A DNA stretch of 64,000 bases from Sphingomonas faeni (GCF_023195535.1 NZ_JALPNF010000001.1:124001-188000); one strand, 5' to 3'. Positions 9,383 through 18,639 are shown, numbered from the stretch's first letter. The notes: generated by a model from the sequence alone, not told the origin. Made by a program: numbers and translations.

Positions 9383-9404
9383 CAACATATTGCGCAATAT
9401 GTTG
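9383..9404. promoter_or_regulatory. Perfect 22-bp palindrome, probable MarR operator
   Basis: The half site CAACATATTGC is followed directly by its exact reverse complement. It is AT-rich in a GC-rich genome and lies 36 bp before the S41 start codon, overlapping plausible -35 (TTGCAA) and -10 (TATACC) hexamers. MarR dimers typically bind palindromes of this size and often regulate their own operon; a marR gene is the second gene downstream. Confidence 0.7.
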
Positions 9405-9439
9405 TATACCGTTTTCTAGTCAAAGGGGTCCAAATCGAA

Positions 9440-10771
9440 ATGCGCTATCGACCGTCCTCGCTTGCAATACTCTCGGCTCTGTCGTTGCTCTGTCCGACGA
9501 CCGCCTTTGCCGATCCACCCGCCATATCCGCGACCGAAAAGGCTGCGATCGTTGCGTCGCTGAACAGCGCGCTGGAGGCAAATTACGCGTTCCCGAACAT
9601 GACCCGGAAAATCGGCCCGGTGCTTCGCGATCATCTGGCAAAGGGCGATTACGACGCGATCACGACCAAGGACGATCTGGCCCACCGCCTGACCGACGAT
9701 CTCCTGAAGATCAGCGGCGACCTGCACTTCTTCGTCGGCGTCGATCCGAAATGGGTTGCCGACTTTCGGACAAAGGACGTGCCGGCGCGCAAGGCCGAGA
9801 TCGGCAGAGCCGAACTTGCGAAACTCGAGGAAAGCAATTTCGGCTTCGACCAGGTCAGCCGCCTGAGCGGCAATATCGGCTATATCCGTTTCAGCTATTT
9901 CGCCGACCCGGTGCTTGCCTATGATACTGCCGCGGCGGCGATGCGCTTCGTCCAGAACAGCGATGCGGTGATCCTCGACCTGCGATACAATAATGGCGGG
10001 TATCTGGAGATGGCGCAGTTTCTCGCGAGCTATTTCTTCCCCGGCGACAAGGATCAGCTGCTCTTCGATTATGATTACAACGAAGACGGCAAGCGGATCG
10101 CGCGCGGGCAATGGGTGCTGCCAGGGTTGCCCGGCAAGCGCATGGTCGACACGCCGCTCTATATCCTGACCGGTTCGACATCCTTCTCGTCGGCAGAGTG
10201 GTTGTCCTACGCGATGAAGAAGCTCGGCCGGGCGACCTTGATCGGCGCACGGACCGGGGGCGGCGCGCATCCGGTGGCGCGTAAACCGGTCGACGACGAC
10301 CTGTTCGTGCAGGTGCCGATCGGTCAGATTCGCGACCCGGTGGATCATGGCGATTTCGAGGGGACCGGGGTGCAGCCCGATATCGAAAGCCCGTCGATCG
10401 ACGCATTGCCTTTGGCGCATAAGCTCGCGTTCGAAAATCTGGCGAAGGCCGACACGGTAAAAGGACGGGATTATGCCTGGCTCCTTCCCGCCCTGACGGC
10501 GAGCGTCCACCAGCCCGATGTCGATCCCGCCCAGATGCGAAGAGCGGTCGGGAAATATGAGGGGCGCGAGATCATTCTGGAAAACGGTACGCTCTTCTAC
10601 GTCTGGCGGACGCGGCTTCGCGTTGCGCTGCAGCCGCTTGGCGCGGACCTGTTCGCAGTGGAGGGGGTGTCGGATTTCCGCTATCGGCTGAAGATCGAAC
10701 GCGGCAGGGCGACTGCGCTGGAGCGTGTGAACAAGGACGGTAGCATGCAGACGTACAAACGCCTTGGCTGA
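9440..10771 (+). CDS. Exported S41-family peptidase
   Basis: The ATG at 9440 follows AAAGGGG and yields a signal peptide (MRYRPSSLAILSALSLLCPTTAFA). The protein has the N-terminal helical domain common in S41 enzymes of the IRBP/TSP type, then the tail-specific-protease core with GNIGYIRFSYF and VILDLRYNNGG. The nucleophile region is TGSTSFSSAEW, matching the S41 serine motif. After the catalytic domain, about 80 residues form a small beta-rich C-terminal extension. No PDZ domain is evident. It is likely periplasmic and cleaves peptides or polypeptides. It shares an operon with marR (8-bp overlap) and is divergent from a TBDR, so a peptide-processing role is plausible. Confidence 0.88.
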   Translation: MRYRPSSLAILSALSLLCPTTAFADPPAISATEKAAIVASLNSALEANYAFPNMTRKIGPVLRDHLAKGDYDAITTKDDLAHRLTDDLLKISGDLHFFVGVDPKWVADFRTKDVPARKAEIGRAELAKLEESNFGFDQVSRLSGNIGYIRFSYFADPVLAYDTAAAAMRFVQNSDAVILDLRYNNGGYLEMAQFLASYFFPGDKDQLLFDYDYNEDGKRIARGQWVLPGLPGKRMVDTPLYILTGSTSFSSAEWLSYAMKKLGRATLIGARTGGGAHPVARKPVDDDLFVQVPIGQIRDPVDHGDFEGTGVQPDIESPSIDALPLAHKLAFENLAKADTVKGRDYAWLLPALTASVHQPDVDPAQMRRAVGKYEGREIILENGTLFYVWRTRLRVALQPLGADLFAVEGVSDFRYRLKIERGRATALERVNKDGSMQTYKRLG

Positions 10772-11249
10772 GCGGAGGACCAACCCGCCGGCGATCGACG
10801 ATGTCGCATTTCTCGGCCGTACGGTCGAACGACTTAGCGTACTGATCGCCGAACAGTCGAAAGCGGTGTTCGACGATCGGGGGATCGTCATCCCGGTGCG
10901 TTCATGTTCGCTCATGACCGTGCTTGCGAAACTGGGCGCGGCGTCGGCCTCGGATCTGGCGAGAGAGCTCGGTCACTCACATCAGCTCGTGATGCAAAAG
11001 ATACCCAAGCTCGTCAGTCTCGGGTTGATCCGGGATCGCCCCGATGACGACGACGCACGCCGACGCCTGTTCCAGTTGACCGACAAGGGCACCGCGCAGT
11101 TCGCGAAATTCGAACAATGCACGGTGCTGCTCCGCACCGCCTATGCGCGGTTGTTCGCCGACGTGGGTGACGTGAAAAATCTTGTCGAGCGAACGACTGC
11201 TGCGCTCGACGATACCCCGCTGCGCGATCGTGTGGATAAGGGCGAATAG
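10764..11249 (+). CDS. MarR-family transcriptional regulator
   Basis: A winged helix-turn-helix protein of about 161 residues. ASASDLARELGHSHQLVMQK is the HTH and RPDDDDARRRLFQLTDKG the wing, with the family's D-x-R-x-x-x-L-x-L-T pattern. No ATG lies near the required N-terminus; the TTG at 10764, inside the end of the S41 gene, is the best available start, implying translational coupling. The 22-bp palindrome upstream of the operon is the likely binding site, so the protein probably represses its own operon and perhaps the divergent TBDR. The ligand is unknown. Confidence 0.85.
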   Translation: MAERRTNPPAIDDVAFLGRTVERLSVLIAEQSKAVFDDRGIVIPVRSCSLMTVLAKLGAASASDLARELGHSHQLVMQKIPKLVSLGLIRDRPDDDDARRRLFQLTDKGTAQFAKFEQCTVLLRTAYARLFADVGDVKNLVERTTAALDDTPLRDRVDKGE

Positions 11250-11580
11250 GGTGCGGCTGATGATCAGTCAAAACAGGCCGGCCGTCCCAAGCGATGTCGA
11301 AAATGTACCAATCCGCATGATTCGGTCGTGAAAGAAACGCCGGACGCAGCCCTTCTGACGTCGCGATCTTCAGTTCAGGATCTGTAGCGTCAGGTGCGGA
11401 CCGCGCATGAGCGTCTGATGGCCGCGCGCAATGTGTTCGTTATCGCCGGGCAGGGATGCGGTGGAGCAGATCATGCGTTCGATCGGCGGCGTGACGCAGA
11501 TCGGTTATCCGCTCGATCTAAACCTCGAAGCCTGTGATCCGTGCCCGTCAAAGCCCGATGCTTGTTGCGAGGTGCTCGAT
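11250..11580. other. Intergenic stretch between convergent genes, no gene seen
   Basis: This 331-bp gap separates the ends of marR and the DUF882 gene. Short open frames exist but none has a start with a ribosome site or a recognisable motif. I saw no strong terminator hairpin. Confidence 0.5.
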
Positions 11581-12216
11581 TCAGCTCCAGTGACGCAGTG
11601 CCCCTGTATCCATGTGCACGAAACCGTCGTTCGGGTAATAGCCCACGCCCCCACCGCGCAGCGACAAGGCGGCGCTTCGGAGATGACTGAGCGGCACCCC
11701 GGGAATCGCGATATCTGTCGCTTTGCCGAGCATGTGCTGGCTTTTGCTGGCGACGCCGTGCGACCGAGCATGGAGCGCGCGGTTGGTCTTCGGGCTCCGA
11801 TACCCCGAGACCAGCTTCAGCGCCTTGCGCGGCGGCACGTCGAGCCGATCGCGGACCCGCACCAACAGATCGAGGAGCCCGGGGTCCATTTTCCGCGTCG
11901 CTCCGGTACGCCAATCGCGCATGGCGTGATTGAGTTCGGCAAGGCCGTCCGCGCGATAGCGGCCATTGGCGAAGAAACAGGCGTCGTAGCGCTCACCGTT
12001 GTGCGGATTGACCAGTACGAGCCGGCGCTCGGGCGCGCGCGCGGAAACCCGTTCCGACAAGGCGGCCGTCACGAGCGCGGCGACACCGCCGTTGATCAGA
12101 TCACGGCGGGAAAACAAGGCGTTGGACAAATGTCGGTTCCGGTCAAAGAGTGGCTCCAACCTTAGGGCATGACAGTGCGCGTGTTCCTTAATGGTGTGCG
12201 CGTTCGTCGCATCCAT
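11581..12216 (-). CDS. Tat-exported DUF882 / M15-like peptidoglycan hydrolase-type protein
   Basis: The C-terminal half matches the YcbK/DUF882 zinc peptidase fold: KLVSGYRSPKTN, SQHMLGKATDIAI (the H-x6-D zinc pair) and FVHMDTG (the H-x-D metal/catalytic pair). The N-terminus carries SRRDLINGGVAALVTAALS, a twin-arginine signal. The annotated ATG leaves 35 residues before that signal, so the TTG at 12129 (protein LSNALFSRRDL) may be the real start. Family members are D,D- or L,D-type peptidases or scaffolds for wall turnover; whether this one is active is not known. All metal ligands appear to be present. Confidence 0.8.
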   Translation of the reverse strand: MDATNAHTIKEHAHCHALRLEPLFDRNRHLSNALFSRRDLINGGVAALVTAALSERVSARAPERRLVLVNPHNGERYDACFFANGRYRADGLAELNHAMRDWRTGATRKMDPGLLDLLVRVRDRLDVPPRKALKLVSGYRSPKTNRALHARSHGVASKSQHMLGKATDIAIPGVPLSHLRSAALSLRGGGVGYYPNDGFVHMDTGALRHWS

Positions 12217-12327
12217 TCCACCGTTCGCCTGATTGTCGGGCGCTGAGCGGGGGGCTTCTCGACAAAGTCACGTCGTCCGCTGGCTGGCTTATGAAGAAAC
12301 ACACCTTTTCTCCGAAGGCGCGACGGA

Positions 12328-12346
12328 AACGACGTCCTGCGTCGTT
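12328..12346. promoter_or_regulatory. Inverted repeat upstream of the small secreted protein
   Basis: AACGACG, five bases, then CGTCGTT, located 53 bp before the GCG_CRPN-type gene. It could be an operator or just a chance palindrome; there is no other evidence. Confidence 0.3.
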
Positions 12347-12398
12347 GAAGCCGGCATGACGCCGCGCAACCGGCGTTGATCACGTCAGGAGGTATCTC

Positions 12399-12653
12399 AT
12401 GAAAAAGCTCGTGCTGGCCGCACTGGCGGTCGGAACCGCCATCACGACGGCCATGCCCACCGAAGCGCGGCAGGGCTGTGGCCCCCGGTTTCACCGCGGC
12501 GCTTATGGTCGCTGTATTCCCAATCGCGTAGGGCGCGTCGTGGTCGTGCCTGCGCCGCGGGTCGGCGTCTACTACCCCGGTCGCGGCTATCGGCATGCCA
12601 ACCGCTATTGGGGGCATCGCTATCGCTGGCATGGCGGCTGGCGGTATCGTTAA
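12399..12653 (+). CDS. Small secreted GCG_CRPN-type protein
   Basis: An 84-residue protein preceded by a good ribosome site (AGGAGG, seven bases before the ATG). It has a signal peptide (MKKLVLAALAVGTAITTAMPTEA) followed by QGCGPRFHRGAYGRCIPN, which closely resembles the GCG_CRPN motif found at the front of small Gly/Arg/Tyr-rich exported proteins. The tail is rich in Tyr, Arg, Gly, His and Trp (YRHANRYWGHRYRWHGGWRYR) and strongly basic. The role is unknown; two cysteines could form one disulfide. Confidence 0.8.
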   Translation: MKKLVLAALAVGTAITTAMPTEARQGCGPRFHRGAYGRCIPNRVGRVVVVPAPRVGVYYPGRGYRHANRYWGHRYRWHGGWRYR

Positions 12654-12755
12654 TCGACGATGGATATCATGGCGGCGCGAAAGACCAGGCTTGCTCGATC
12701 GCGATCCGTATACCCCCTTTAATCAGGCGGGATGGGTCCCAGCGCGGCTGGGCGA

Positions 12756-13169
12756 TCAGCTATTGGCGGTCGATGCCTGCGTGTCCTTTTCCGGTGCTTC
12801 GAAGGTCGCCCAGTCGCCTTCGCCGGCTGGGCGCGGCGGGGGGCCGGCGATGCCGTCGGGCTCCTCGATCGCGCCGATCCGCCGACGATGAAGATGGACC
12901 TTCGCGATCATGTTGGCGGAGATCGGGGCGGTGATGAACAGGAACAATGCGATCAACAGTTCGTGGGCCGTCCAGATGCCGAGCCGCCCCTGGAAATAGA
13001 CCACCGACGCGAGCAGCAGCGAGCCGAGCCCGAGCGTCGTCGCCTTGGTCGGGCCGTGCAGTCGCTCCATCGTCGAGGGCAGGCGGACGAGCCCCCAGCT
13101 GCCGATCAGGACGAAGGTCGCGCCGAGCAGGACCAGCGCGACGACGATGATATCGACCAGCGTGCTCAC
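12756..13169 (-). CDS. mnhG: Mrp/Mnh Na+/H+ antiporter subunit G
   Basis: A 137-residue membrane protein with three predicted helices and the MnhG hallmark GSWGLVRLPSTMERLHGPTKATTLG. The start is a GTG overlapping the mnhF stop (GTGA). The C-terminal 40 residues are a hydrophilic, proline-rich tail (GPPPRPAGEG), longer than in many homologues. It is the last gene of the operon. Confidence 0.93.
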   Translation of the reverse strand: MSTLVDIIVVALVLLGATFVLIGSWGLVRLPSTMERLHGPTKATTLGLGSLLLASVVYFQGRLGIWTAHELLIALFLFITAPISANMIAKVHLHRRRIGAIEEPDGIAGPPPRPAGEGDWATFEAPEKDTQASTANS

Positions 13170-13435
13170 TCGACGATGTCCCCGCGCAGGATGAACTTGC
13201 AATAGGCGATGGTGCTGACGAACCCGACCATCGCGAGCAGCAACGCCGCCTCGAAATAGGTGTCGCTGCCGCCGGACATGCCGACCAGCACGATCAGCGC
13301 GATCGCATTGATGACCATCGTGTCGAGCGCGACGATCCGGTCGCCGAGCGCCGGCCCCTTGAGCAGTCGCCAGCCATTGAAGAGCAGCGCGAGCGCGACG
13401 CACCCGAACGCGATCCCAAGCGCGATGGCGATCAT
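13166..13435 (-). CDS. mnhF: Mrp/Mnh antiporter subunit F
   Basis: An 89-residue protein with three helices and the family motif RLLKGPALGDRIVALDTM, where the aspartates are conserved in MrpF. Both ends overlap its neighbours by four bases, as throughout this operon, pointing to fixed stoichiometry through translational coupling. Confidence 0.94.
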   Translation of the reverse strand: MIAIALGIAFGCVALALLFNGWRLLKGPALGDRIVALDTMVINAIALIVLVGMSGGSDTYFEAALLLAMVGFVSTIAYCKFILRGDIVE

Positions 13436-13923
13436 GCGAATATCCTTTGCAGCCGCGCCTCGTAGCGGGTCTTGATCCGCGTGATCTCGGCCGCCTCGTC
13501 ACCGACGTCCAGCGCATGGACCAGCAGCGACCGGCCGTCGGCGGACACGTCGGAGGAGACCGTCCCCGGTGTCAGGCTGATGGTGGCGGCGAGCACGGTG
13601 ACCGCCTCCGGCGTCCTCAGCGCGATCGGGACGACCAGCCAGCGCGAGCGCAGATCGCGGTTGCGCCGGAACAGGATCAGCCGCGCGACCTGGAAATTGG
13701 CGACGACGATGTCGAACAGGACGATGACGCAATAGCCGAGCAGCGCGCGCCCGAACCGGACGCGCGGGCGGTCCGGCCAGAACGGCTCGGTGAACTTGGG
13801 CAGGACGAGCCCGAACACGGTGCCGAGCAGGACTCCGCCGACCGTGACGGTGTTGGCCATCAACAGCCAGACGATCAGGAGCATGATCGACAAAGCGGGA
13901 TGCGGCAGGAGGCGCTTCATCAT
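13432..13923 (-). CDS. mnhE: Mrp/Mnh antiporter subunit E
   Basis: A 163-residue protein with N-terminal transmembrane helices and a cytoplasmic C-terminal domain. ATISLTPGTVSSDVSADGRSL is the typical MnhE signature. It overlaps mnhD upstream and mnhF downstream by four bases each. Confidence 0.94.
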   Translation of the reverse strand: MMKRLLPHPALSIMLLIVWLLMANTVTVGGVLLGTVFGLVLPKFTEPFWPDRPRVRFGRALLGYCVIVLFDIVVANFQVARLILFRRNRDLRSRWLVVPIALRTPEAVTVLAATISLTPGTVSSDVSADGRSLLVHALDVGDEAAEITRIKTRYEARLQRIFA

Positions 13924-15446
13924 CTTGGCCCTCCCCCCAGTACTGCGGCGCTATACCGGTCGGGGGCGAAGATCTGCGCGGCGGTCTGCTCGGTCTGCTC
14001 CGTCGCCCAGCCGGCGCCCAGCGTCAGGAGCGCGAGCAGCGCGATCAGCGCGGCGGGCGCGACCATTTCGGCTCGCGACCGGTCTGCGCCGGCGATCGGA
14101 TCGGCGTCGGACGCGGCCGCCTTCCAGAAGATCGCGCTGCCGCTGCGGGCGAAGCCGATGACGCCGACCAGCGTCGTGCCCAGCACCGTCGCCCAGATCG
14201 CCACCCACGCGGGTGCCGTAAACGTCGTCTGGAGGATGAACAGCTTGGCGACGAAGCCCGACAGCGGCGGCAGGCCGACGGCAGCGATGGTCGCCGCGAG
14301 GAACAGCAGCCCCGTGGCCTGCTGATCGGCGAAACGCGGGCTGGGTGCGGTCGCGTCGCCATATTGGCCGCGCCGCCGCAGCGTCGCATCGGCGACCAGG
14401 AACAAGGCCGCCCCGGCCAGCGTCGCGTGGACCAGGTAGAAGAGTGCCGCCGCGGTGGTGGCCTGCGTCCAGCACGATACGGCGAGCAACAGCGTGCCGG
14501 TCGACCCGAGGATCGCGAAGGCCGCCTGCTCGCGCATCGCCCGCGCGGCGAGCACGCCCGCAAATCCGATCACCGCCGTCAGGACCGCGGCGGGTAGCAG
14601 CCAGGGCGCCGGCACCCACGCCGCGGCGCCTGCGGACTCGCCGAAGATCAGCGGCACCGTGCGGATCATCGCGTAGACCCCAACCTTCGTCATGATCGCA
14701 AACAGCGCCGCGACCACCGGCGTCGTCGCCGCATAGGTGCGCGGCAGCCACAGATGGAGCGGCACGACCGCGGCCTTCAGCGCGAACACGGTCAGCAGCA
14801 GCAGGCCGGCAAGGCGGATCATGCCCTGGTCCTGTGCACCGAGCAACGCGATCCGGCGCGACAGATCGGCCATGTTGAGCGTGCCGGTCAGGCCATAGAG
14901 CAGCCCGAGCGCGATCAGGAACAGCGCCGACCCGACGATGTTGACGATGACATAGGCAACCCCGGCCTTCAGCCGCGCGGATCCCTGCCCGTGCAGCATC
15001 AGCCCGTAGGAGGCGATCAGCAGGACCTCGAAGAACACGAACAGGTTGAACAGGTCACCGGTCAGGAACGCGCCGTTGAGACCGAGCAGCTGGAAATGGA
15101 ACATCGGATGGAAATGCCAGCCCTTGCGATCGACGGCGGTGACGATCGCATGGATCATCACCACCAGGGCAAGTACCGACGCCAGCACGAGCATCATCGC
15201 GGACAGCCGGTCGAGCACCAGCACGATCCCGAACGGCGCCGGCCAGCCGCCGAGGGGATAAGCGCGGATCGCATCGTCCTGCGCGATGCCGAACAGCATG
15301 AGGGCCGCGATCAGCATCGCGACGCACCCGGCGAGCGACAGCGCCACGCCGACGCGGCGACGCCGGCGCATCGCCAGCAGCGCGAGCGGCGCGACGATCG
15401 CGGGAATGACGACCGGCGCGATCACCAGCTGGTCGATCGCCATCAT
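13920..15446 (-). CDS. mnhD: Mrp/Mnh antiporter subunit D (NuoN/NuoM-like)
   Basis: A 508-residue polytopic protein of the proton-translocating antiporter family (Proton_antipo_M). Motifs include NLFVFFEVLLIASYGL with the key membrane glutamate and ALKAAVVPLHLWLPRTYAAT with the conserved lysine and histidine. Together with MnhA it forms the ion-conducting antiporter-like part of the complex in the inner membrane. Confidence 0.95.
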   Translation of the reverse strand: MMAIDQLVIAPVVIPAIVAPLALLAMRRRRRVGVALSLAGCVAMLIAALMLFGIAQDDAIRAYPLGGWPAPFGIVLVLDRLSAMMLVLASVLALVVMIHAIVTAVDRKGWHFHPMFHFQLLGLNGAFLTGDLFNLFVFFEVLLIASYGLMLHGQGSARLKAGVAYVIVNIVGSALFLIALGLLYGLTGTLNMADLSRRIALLGAQDQGMIRLAGLLLLTVFALKAAVVPLHLWLPRTYAATTPVVAALFAIMTKVGVYAMIRTVPLIFGESAGAAAWVPAPWLLPAAVLTAVIGFAGVLAARAMREQAAFAILGSTGTLLLAVSCWTQATTAAALFYLVHATLAGAALFLVADATLRRRGQYGDATAPSPRFADQQATGLLFLAATIAAVGLPPLSGFVAKLFILQTTFTAPAWVAIWATVLGTTLVGVIGFARSGSAIFWKAAASDADPIAGADRSRAEMVAPAALIALLALLTLGAGWATEQTEQTAAQIFAPDRYSAAVLGGGPR

Positions 15447-15799
15447 GACGGGCTCTCGTCTTTCGCGGGGTCGGCAAGACCGTCGACCTGATCCGAACCG
15501 CTCTCGAGGAAACTGCGGAGCGACAGGATGACGACGAGCGCGGTCATGCCGAAGGTGATGACGATCGCGGTCAGCACCAACGCCTGCGGCAGCGGATCTG
15601 CATGCTCGGTCACCCCCTTGGCGAACAGCGGCGGACGATCGACGACCAGCCGGCCTATCGCGAACAGGAACAGGTTCACCGCATAGGACAGCAGGGTCAG
15701 CCCCAGGACGACCTGGAAGGTCCGGCCGCGCAACGACAGATAGACGCCGCCCGCGACCAGCACCGCGATTGCGCTGGCGATCAGGAACTCAAGGCTCAT
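15443..15799 (-). CDS. mnhC: Mrp/Mnh antiporter subunit C (NuoK-like)
   Basis: A 118-residue protein with three transmembrane helices and the NuoK-like motif GLTLLSYAVNLFLFA followed by DPLPQALVLTAIVITFG, which is diagnostic for MrpC. It is translationally overlapped on both sides. Confidence 0.95.
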   Translation of the reverse strand: MSLEFLIASAIAVLVAGGVYLSLRGRTFQVVLGLTLLSYAVNLFLFAIGRLVVDRPPLFAKGVTEHADPLPQALVLTAIVITFGMTALVVILSLRSFLESGSDQVDGLADPAKDESPS

Positions 15800-18639
15800 C
15801 GCACCGCCTCCCGGTCGGTCATGTCGGTTTCGTCATTGACCTCGGCATAGCGCGCGGCGCGCTGGGCGACGTGGCTGAGCTGCGCCAGTGCCATCATCAC
15901 CGCGCCCACGACGACGCAGGCGACGCCGGTATCGAACAGCGTCGCGGTCGCCAGCTCGACCTCGCCGACCAGCGGGACGTGGAAATAGCCGAAGCTGCTC
16001 GACAGGAACGGCGCGTCGAAGGCGAGTGAGCCGAGCCCAGTCGCGGTGGCGATCAGCACGCCGAACGCGATCAGCGGATGCTCGCCGATCCGGCGGCGCT
16101 CGTCGGTCCAGTCGAAGCCCGAGGCGAGGTACTGGAGCAGGATCGCGATCGAGAAGACCAGCGCGGCGATGAACCCGCCGCCGGGCTGATTGTGACCGCG
16201 CAGGAAGATGTAGAGGCCGACCAGCAGCGCGAGCGGCATCAGCAACCGCGTCGCCATCACGAACATCATCGGATGACGCTCCGGCGAATGCGGCATGTCC
16301 GCGCGCCATTCCCGCAGCCGCCGGCCGGCAATGCCGCGCGCTGCGGGTTCGAGCAGCGCGAAGATCGCGAGCCCGGCAATTCCCAGCACGATGATCTCGC
16401 CCAGCGTATCGAAGGCGCGGAAATCGACGAGCGTCACGTTCACGACGTTGGTACCACCTCCGCCCGAATAGCTGTTCGCCCAGTGATAGGACGACACCGT
16501 GTCGCGCGTCTCCCGCGTCATGATCGCCCAGGCCGCCCATCCGGTCCCGAGACCCGCGACGATCCCGAGCGCGGCGTCGCGCATCTTGCGGGGCGTGCTC
16601 GACAGGCTTGGCGGGGCCTTCGGCAGCAGGTTGAGCGCCAACAGCAGCAGCAGGATCGTGACGACCTCCACCGCGACCTGCGTCAAGGCGAGATCCGGGG
16701 CGGAGAGGTGGACGAAGGCGAGCGCGATGACGAGGCCGATGACGCTGATGAACACCAGCGCCAGGAACCGCTGTCGCTGGCGGACGACCACGAGCAGCGT
16801 GGCGAGAACCAGCGCGACCCACGCGACGATCGCCACCGGCGAGGCCGGAAGCGTCGGGCGCATCCCTGCGGCAAACCCGCCCGGAGTCCGCGCCGCATCG
16901 ACGGCCAGCATTGTCGCCACCGCGAACAGCGCGAACAGATAGCGCTGGAGCGAGGCGACGTGGAGCGCGAGCGTCGCCCGGCGGGTGGTGCCGACGACCG
17001 CCGCCATCGCGCGATCGAACAGCGATTTCGCATCGATCGCCGGCCGTTGGTCGAGCCATGCCGCGATCGATGCACGTTGCCATAGCAGAAGCGCGCCGAT
17101 CGCGACGGCGGCGACGCTCATCGCCAGCGCCGGGTTGATCCCGTGCCACAGTGCGAGATGCAGGTCGGGGGCCGGGCCGCCGACGACCGCGGCCGTGGCT
17201 GCGGCGACGAGCGGGCCGGCGATCGTCATCGGCAGCAGGCCGAGCGCGATCGCGATCAGGACCAGCAAGGCGGGCGGGGCCAGCATGGCGGCTCCCGGAT
17301 CATGCGGTGCCGCGGCCTTGCCCGTGCGGCGCTGCCCGAAGAACTGCGCGGTCGCGTAGCGCAGCGAATAGGCCACCGACAGCGTCGCCGCGATCGTCGC
17401 CAATAGCGGCACGAGCAGCGCCTGCCCCGCAAACACGGTATGCACGCTTTGCTCGAGCATCATCTCCTTGGAAATGAACCCGCCGAGCGGCGGCAGGCCC
17501 GCCATTGCCGCGACCGCGAGCGTCCCCAGTGTCGCGGTGATCGGCATCAGCGCGGCAAGGCCGCCGAGCCGGCGGATGTCGCGCGTGCCGGTCTCGTGAT
17601 CGACGATACCGGCGTTCATGAACAACGCCGCCTTGAACGCGGCGTGGTTGAGGATGTGGAAGATCGCCGCCGACGCCGCAGCGGGCGTGCCGAAGCCCAG
17701 CAGCATGACCATCAGGCCGAGCTGGCTGATCGTGGAATAGGCCAGGATCGCCTTCAGGTCGTTGCGGAACAGCGCGACGCCCGCCCCGAACAGCATCGTG
17801 ACGAGGCCGGTGGAGGCGACGAGGTAGAACCACATCTCGGTCCCGGCCAGCACCGGCCACAGCCGCGCGAGCAGGAACACGCCGGCCTTCACCATGGTGG
17901 CCGAATGGAGATAGGCGCTGACTGGAGTCGGCGCCGCCATCGCGTGCGGCAGCCAGAAGTGGAAGGGGAACTGCGCCGATTTGGTGAACGCACCGAGGAG
18001 AACGAGGATCAGGATGCCGGGATAGAGCGGCGAGGCCTGGACCATATCGCCGCGATCGAGGATCGTCGCCAGATCGTACGAGCCCGCTGCCTGCCCGAGC
18101 AACAGCATCCCGGCGATGAGCGCGAGACCACCCCCGCCGGTGACCGCAAGCGCCATGCCCGCGCCCTGCCGCGCGTCGGCCCGATCGCGCCAGAACCCGA
18201 TCAGCAGGAAGGACGAGAGGCTGGTCAGCTCCCAGAACACCAGCATCAGCAGGATGTTGCTCGACAGCGCGATGCCCACCATCGCGCCCTGGAACAGCAT
18301 CAGGAACGACAGGAAGCGCCCGGTCGGCTCGGTCTTCGCAAGATAGCCTTGCGCGTAGATCACCACGAGCAGGCCGATGCCCAGGATCAGCCCTGCGAAC
18401 AGCAGCGCCAGCGGATCGAGCCACAGGCTGAAATCGAGCCCGAGCGCCGGTATCCAGCCGATCCGCGCGGTCATCGGCGTACCGGCGAGCACGCCGGGTG
18501 CCGCGGCCAGCAGCAACGCGAGCCCTGCACCGCTGGCTCCCGCAGCGATCGCCATGTGCGCACGACGCGACGCGCCGGCGTTCAGCGCCAGCATCACCGC
18601 AGCCGCGAACGGCAAAGACAGCAGGGCCACCAGGACCAT
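15796..18639 (-). CDS. mnhA: Fused Mrp/Mnh antiporter subunits A and B
   Basis: A 947-residue protein. Residues about 60-420 are the NuoL-like antiporter core with MLVFWELTSLSSFLLIGFW (conserved Glu) and FTKSAQFPFHFWLPHAMAAP (conserved Lys and His). The middle carries the MrpA-specific helices (ALAFVHLSAPDLALTQVAVE). The C-terminal 140 residues are a complete MnhB domain (FLRGHNQPGGGFIAALVFS). This A-B fusion is common in alphaproteobacteria, where the genes are also called phaAB. It is the first gene of the operon, with CCGGGGGA upstream of the ATG. The complex exchanges cytoplasmic Na+ or K+ for protons and supports growth at high pH or salt. Confidence 0.95.
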   Translation of the reverse strand: MVLVALLSLPFAAAVMLALNAGASRRAHMAIAAGASGAGLALLLAAAPGVLAGTPMTARIGWIPALGLDFSLWLDPLALLFAGLILGIGLLVVIYAQGYLAKTEPTGRFLSFLMLFQGAMVGIALSSNILLMLVFWELTSLSSFLLIGFWRDRADARQGAGMALAVTGGGGLALIAGMLLLGQAAGSYDLATILDRGDMVQASPLYPGILILVLLGAFTKSAQFPFHFWLPHAMAAPTPVSAYLHSATMVKAGVFLLARLWPVLAGTEMWFYLVASTGLVTMLFGAGVALFRNDLKAILAYSTISQLGLMVMLLGFGTPAAASAAIFHILNHAAFKAALFMNAGIVDHETGTRDIRRLGGLAALMPITATLGTLAVAAMAGLPPLGGFISKEMMLEQSVHTVFAGQALLVPLLATIAATLSVAYSLRYATAQFFGQRRTGKAAAPHDPGAAMLAPPALLVLIAIALGLLPMTIAGPLVAAATAAVVGGPAPDLHLALWHGINPALAMSVAAVAIGALLLWQRASIAAWLDQRPAIDAKSLFDRAMAAVVGTTRRATLALHVASLQRYLFALFAVATMLAVDAARTPGGFAAGMRPTLPASPVAIVAWVALVLATLLVVVRQRQRFLALVFISVIGLVIALAFVHLSAPDLALTQVAVEVVTILLLLLALNLLPKAPPSLSSTPRKMRDAALGIVAGLGTGWAAWAIMTRETRDTVSSYHWANSYSGGGGTNVVNVTLVDFRAFDTLGEIIVLGIAGLAIFALLEPAARGIAGRRLREWRADMPHSPERHPMMFVMATRLLMPLALLVGLYIFLRGHNQPGGGFIAALVFSIAILLQYLASGFDWTDERRRIGEHPLIAFGVLIATATGLGSLAFDAPFLSSSFGYFHVPLVGEVELATATLFDTGVACVVVGAVMMALAQLSHVAQRAARYAEVNDETDMTDREAVR

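Noticed and set aside
12333..12345. Possible EcfG-type promoter (GGAA and CGTT) before the small secreted protein
   Set aside because: The spacing between the two elements is about 12 bases, not the required 16-17.
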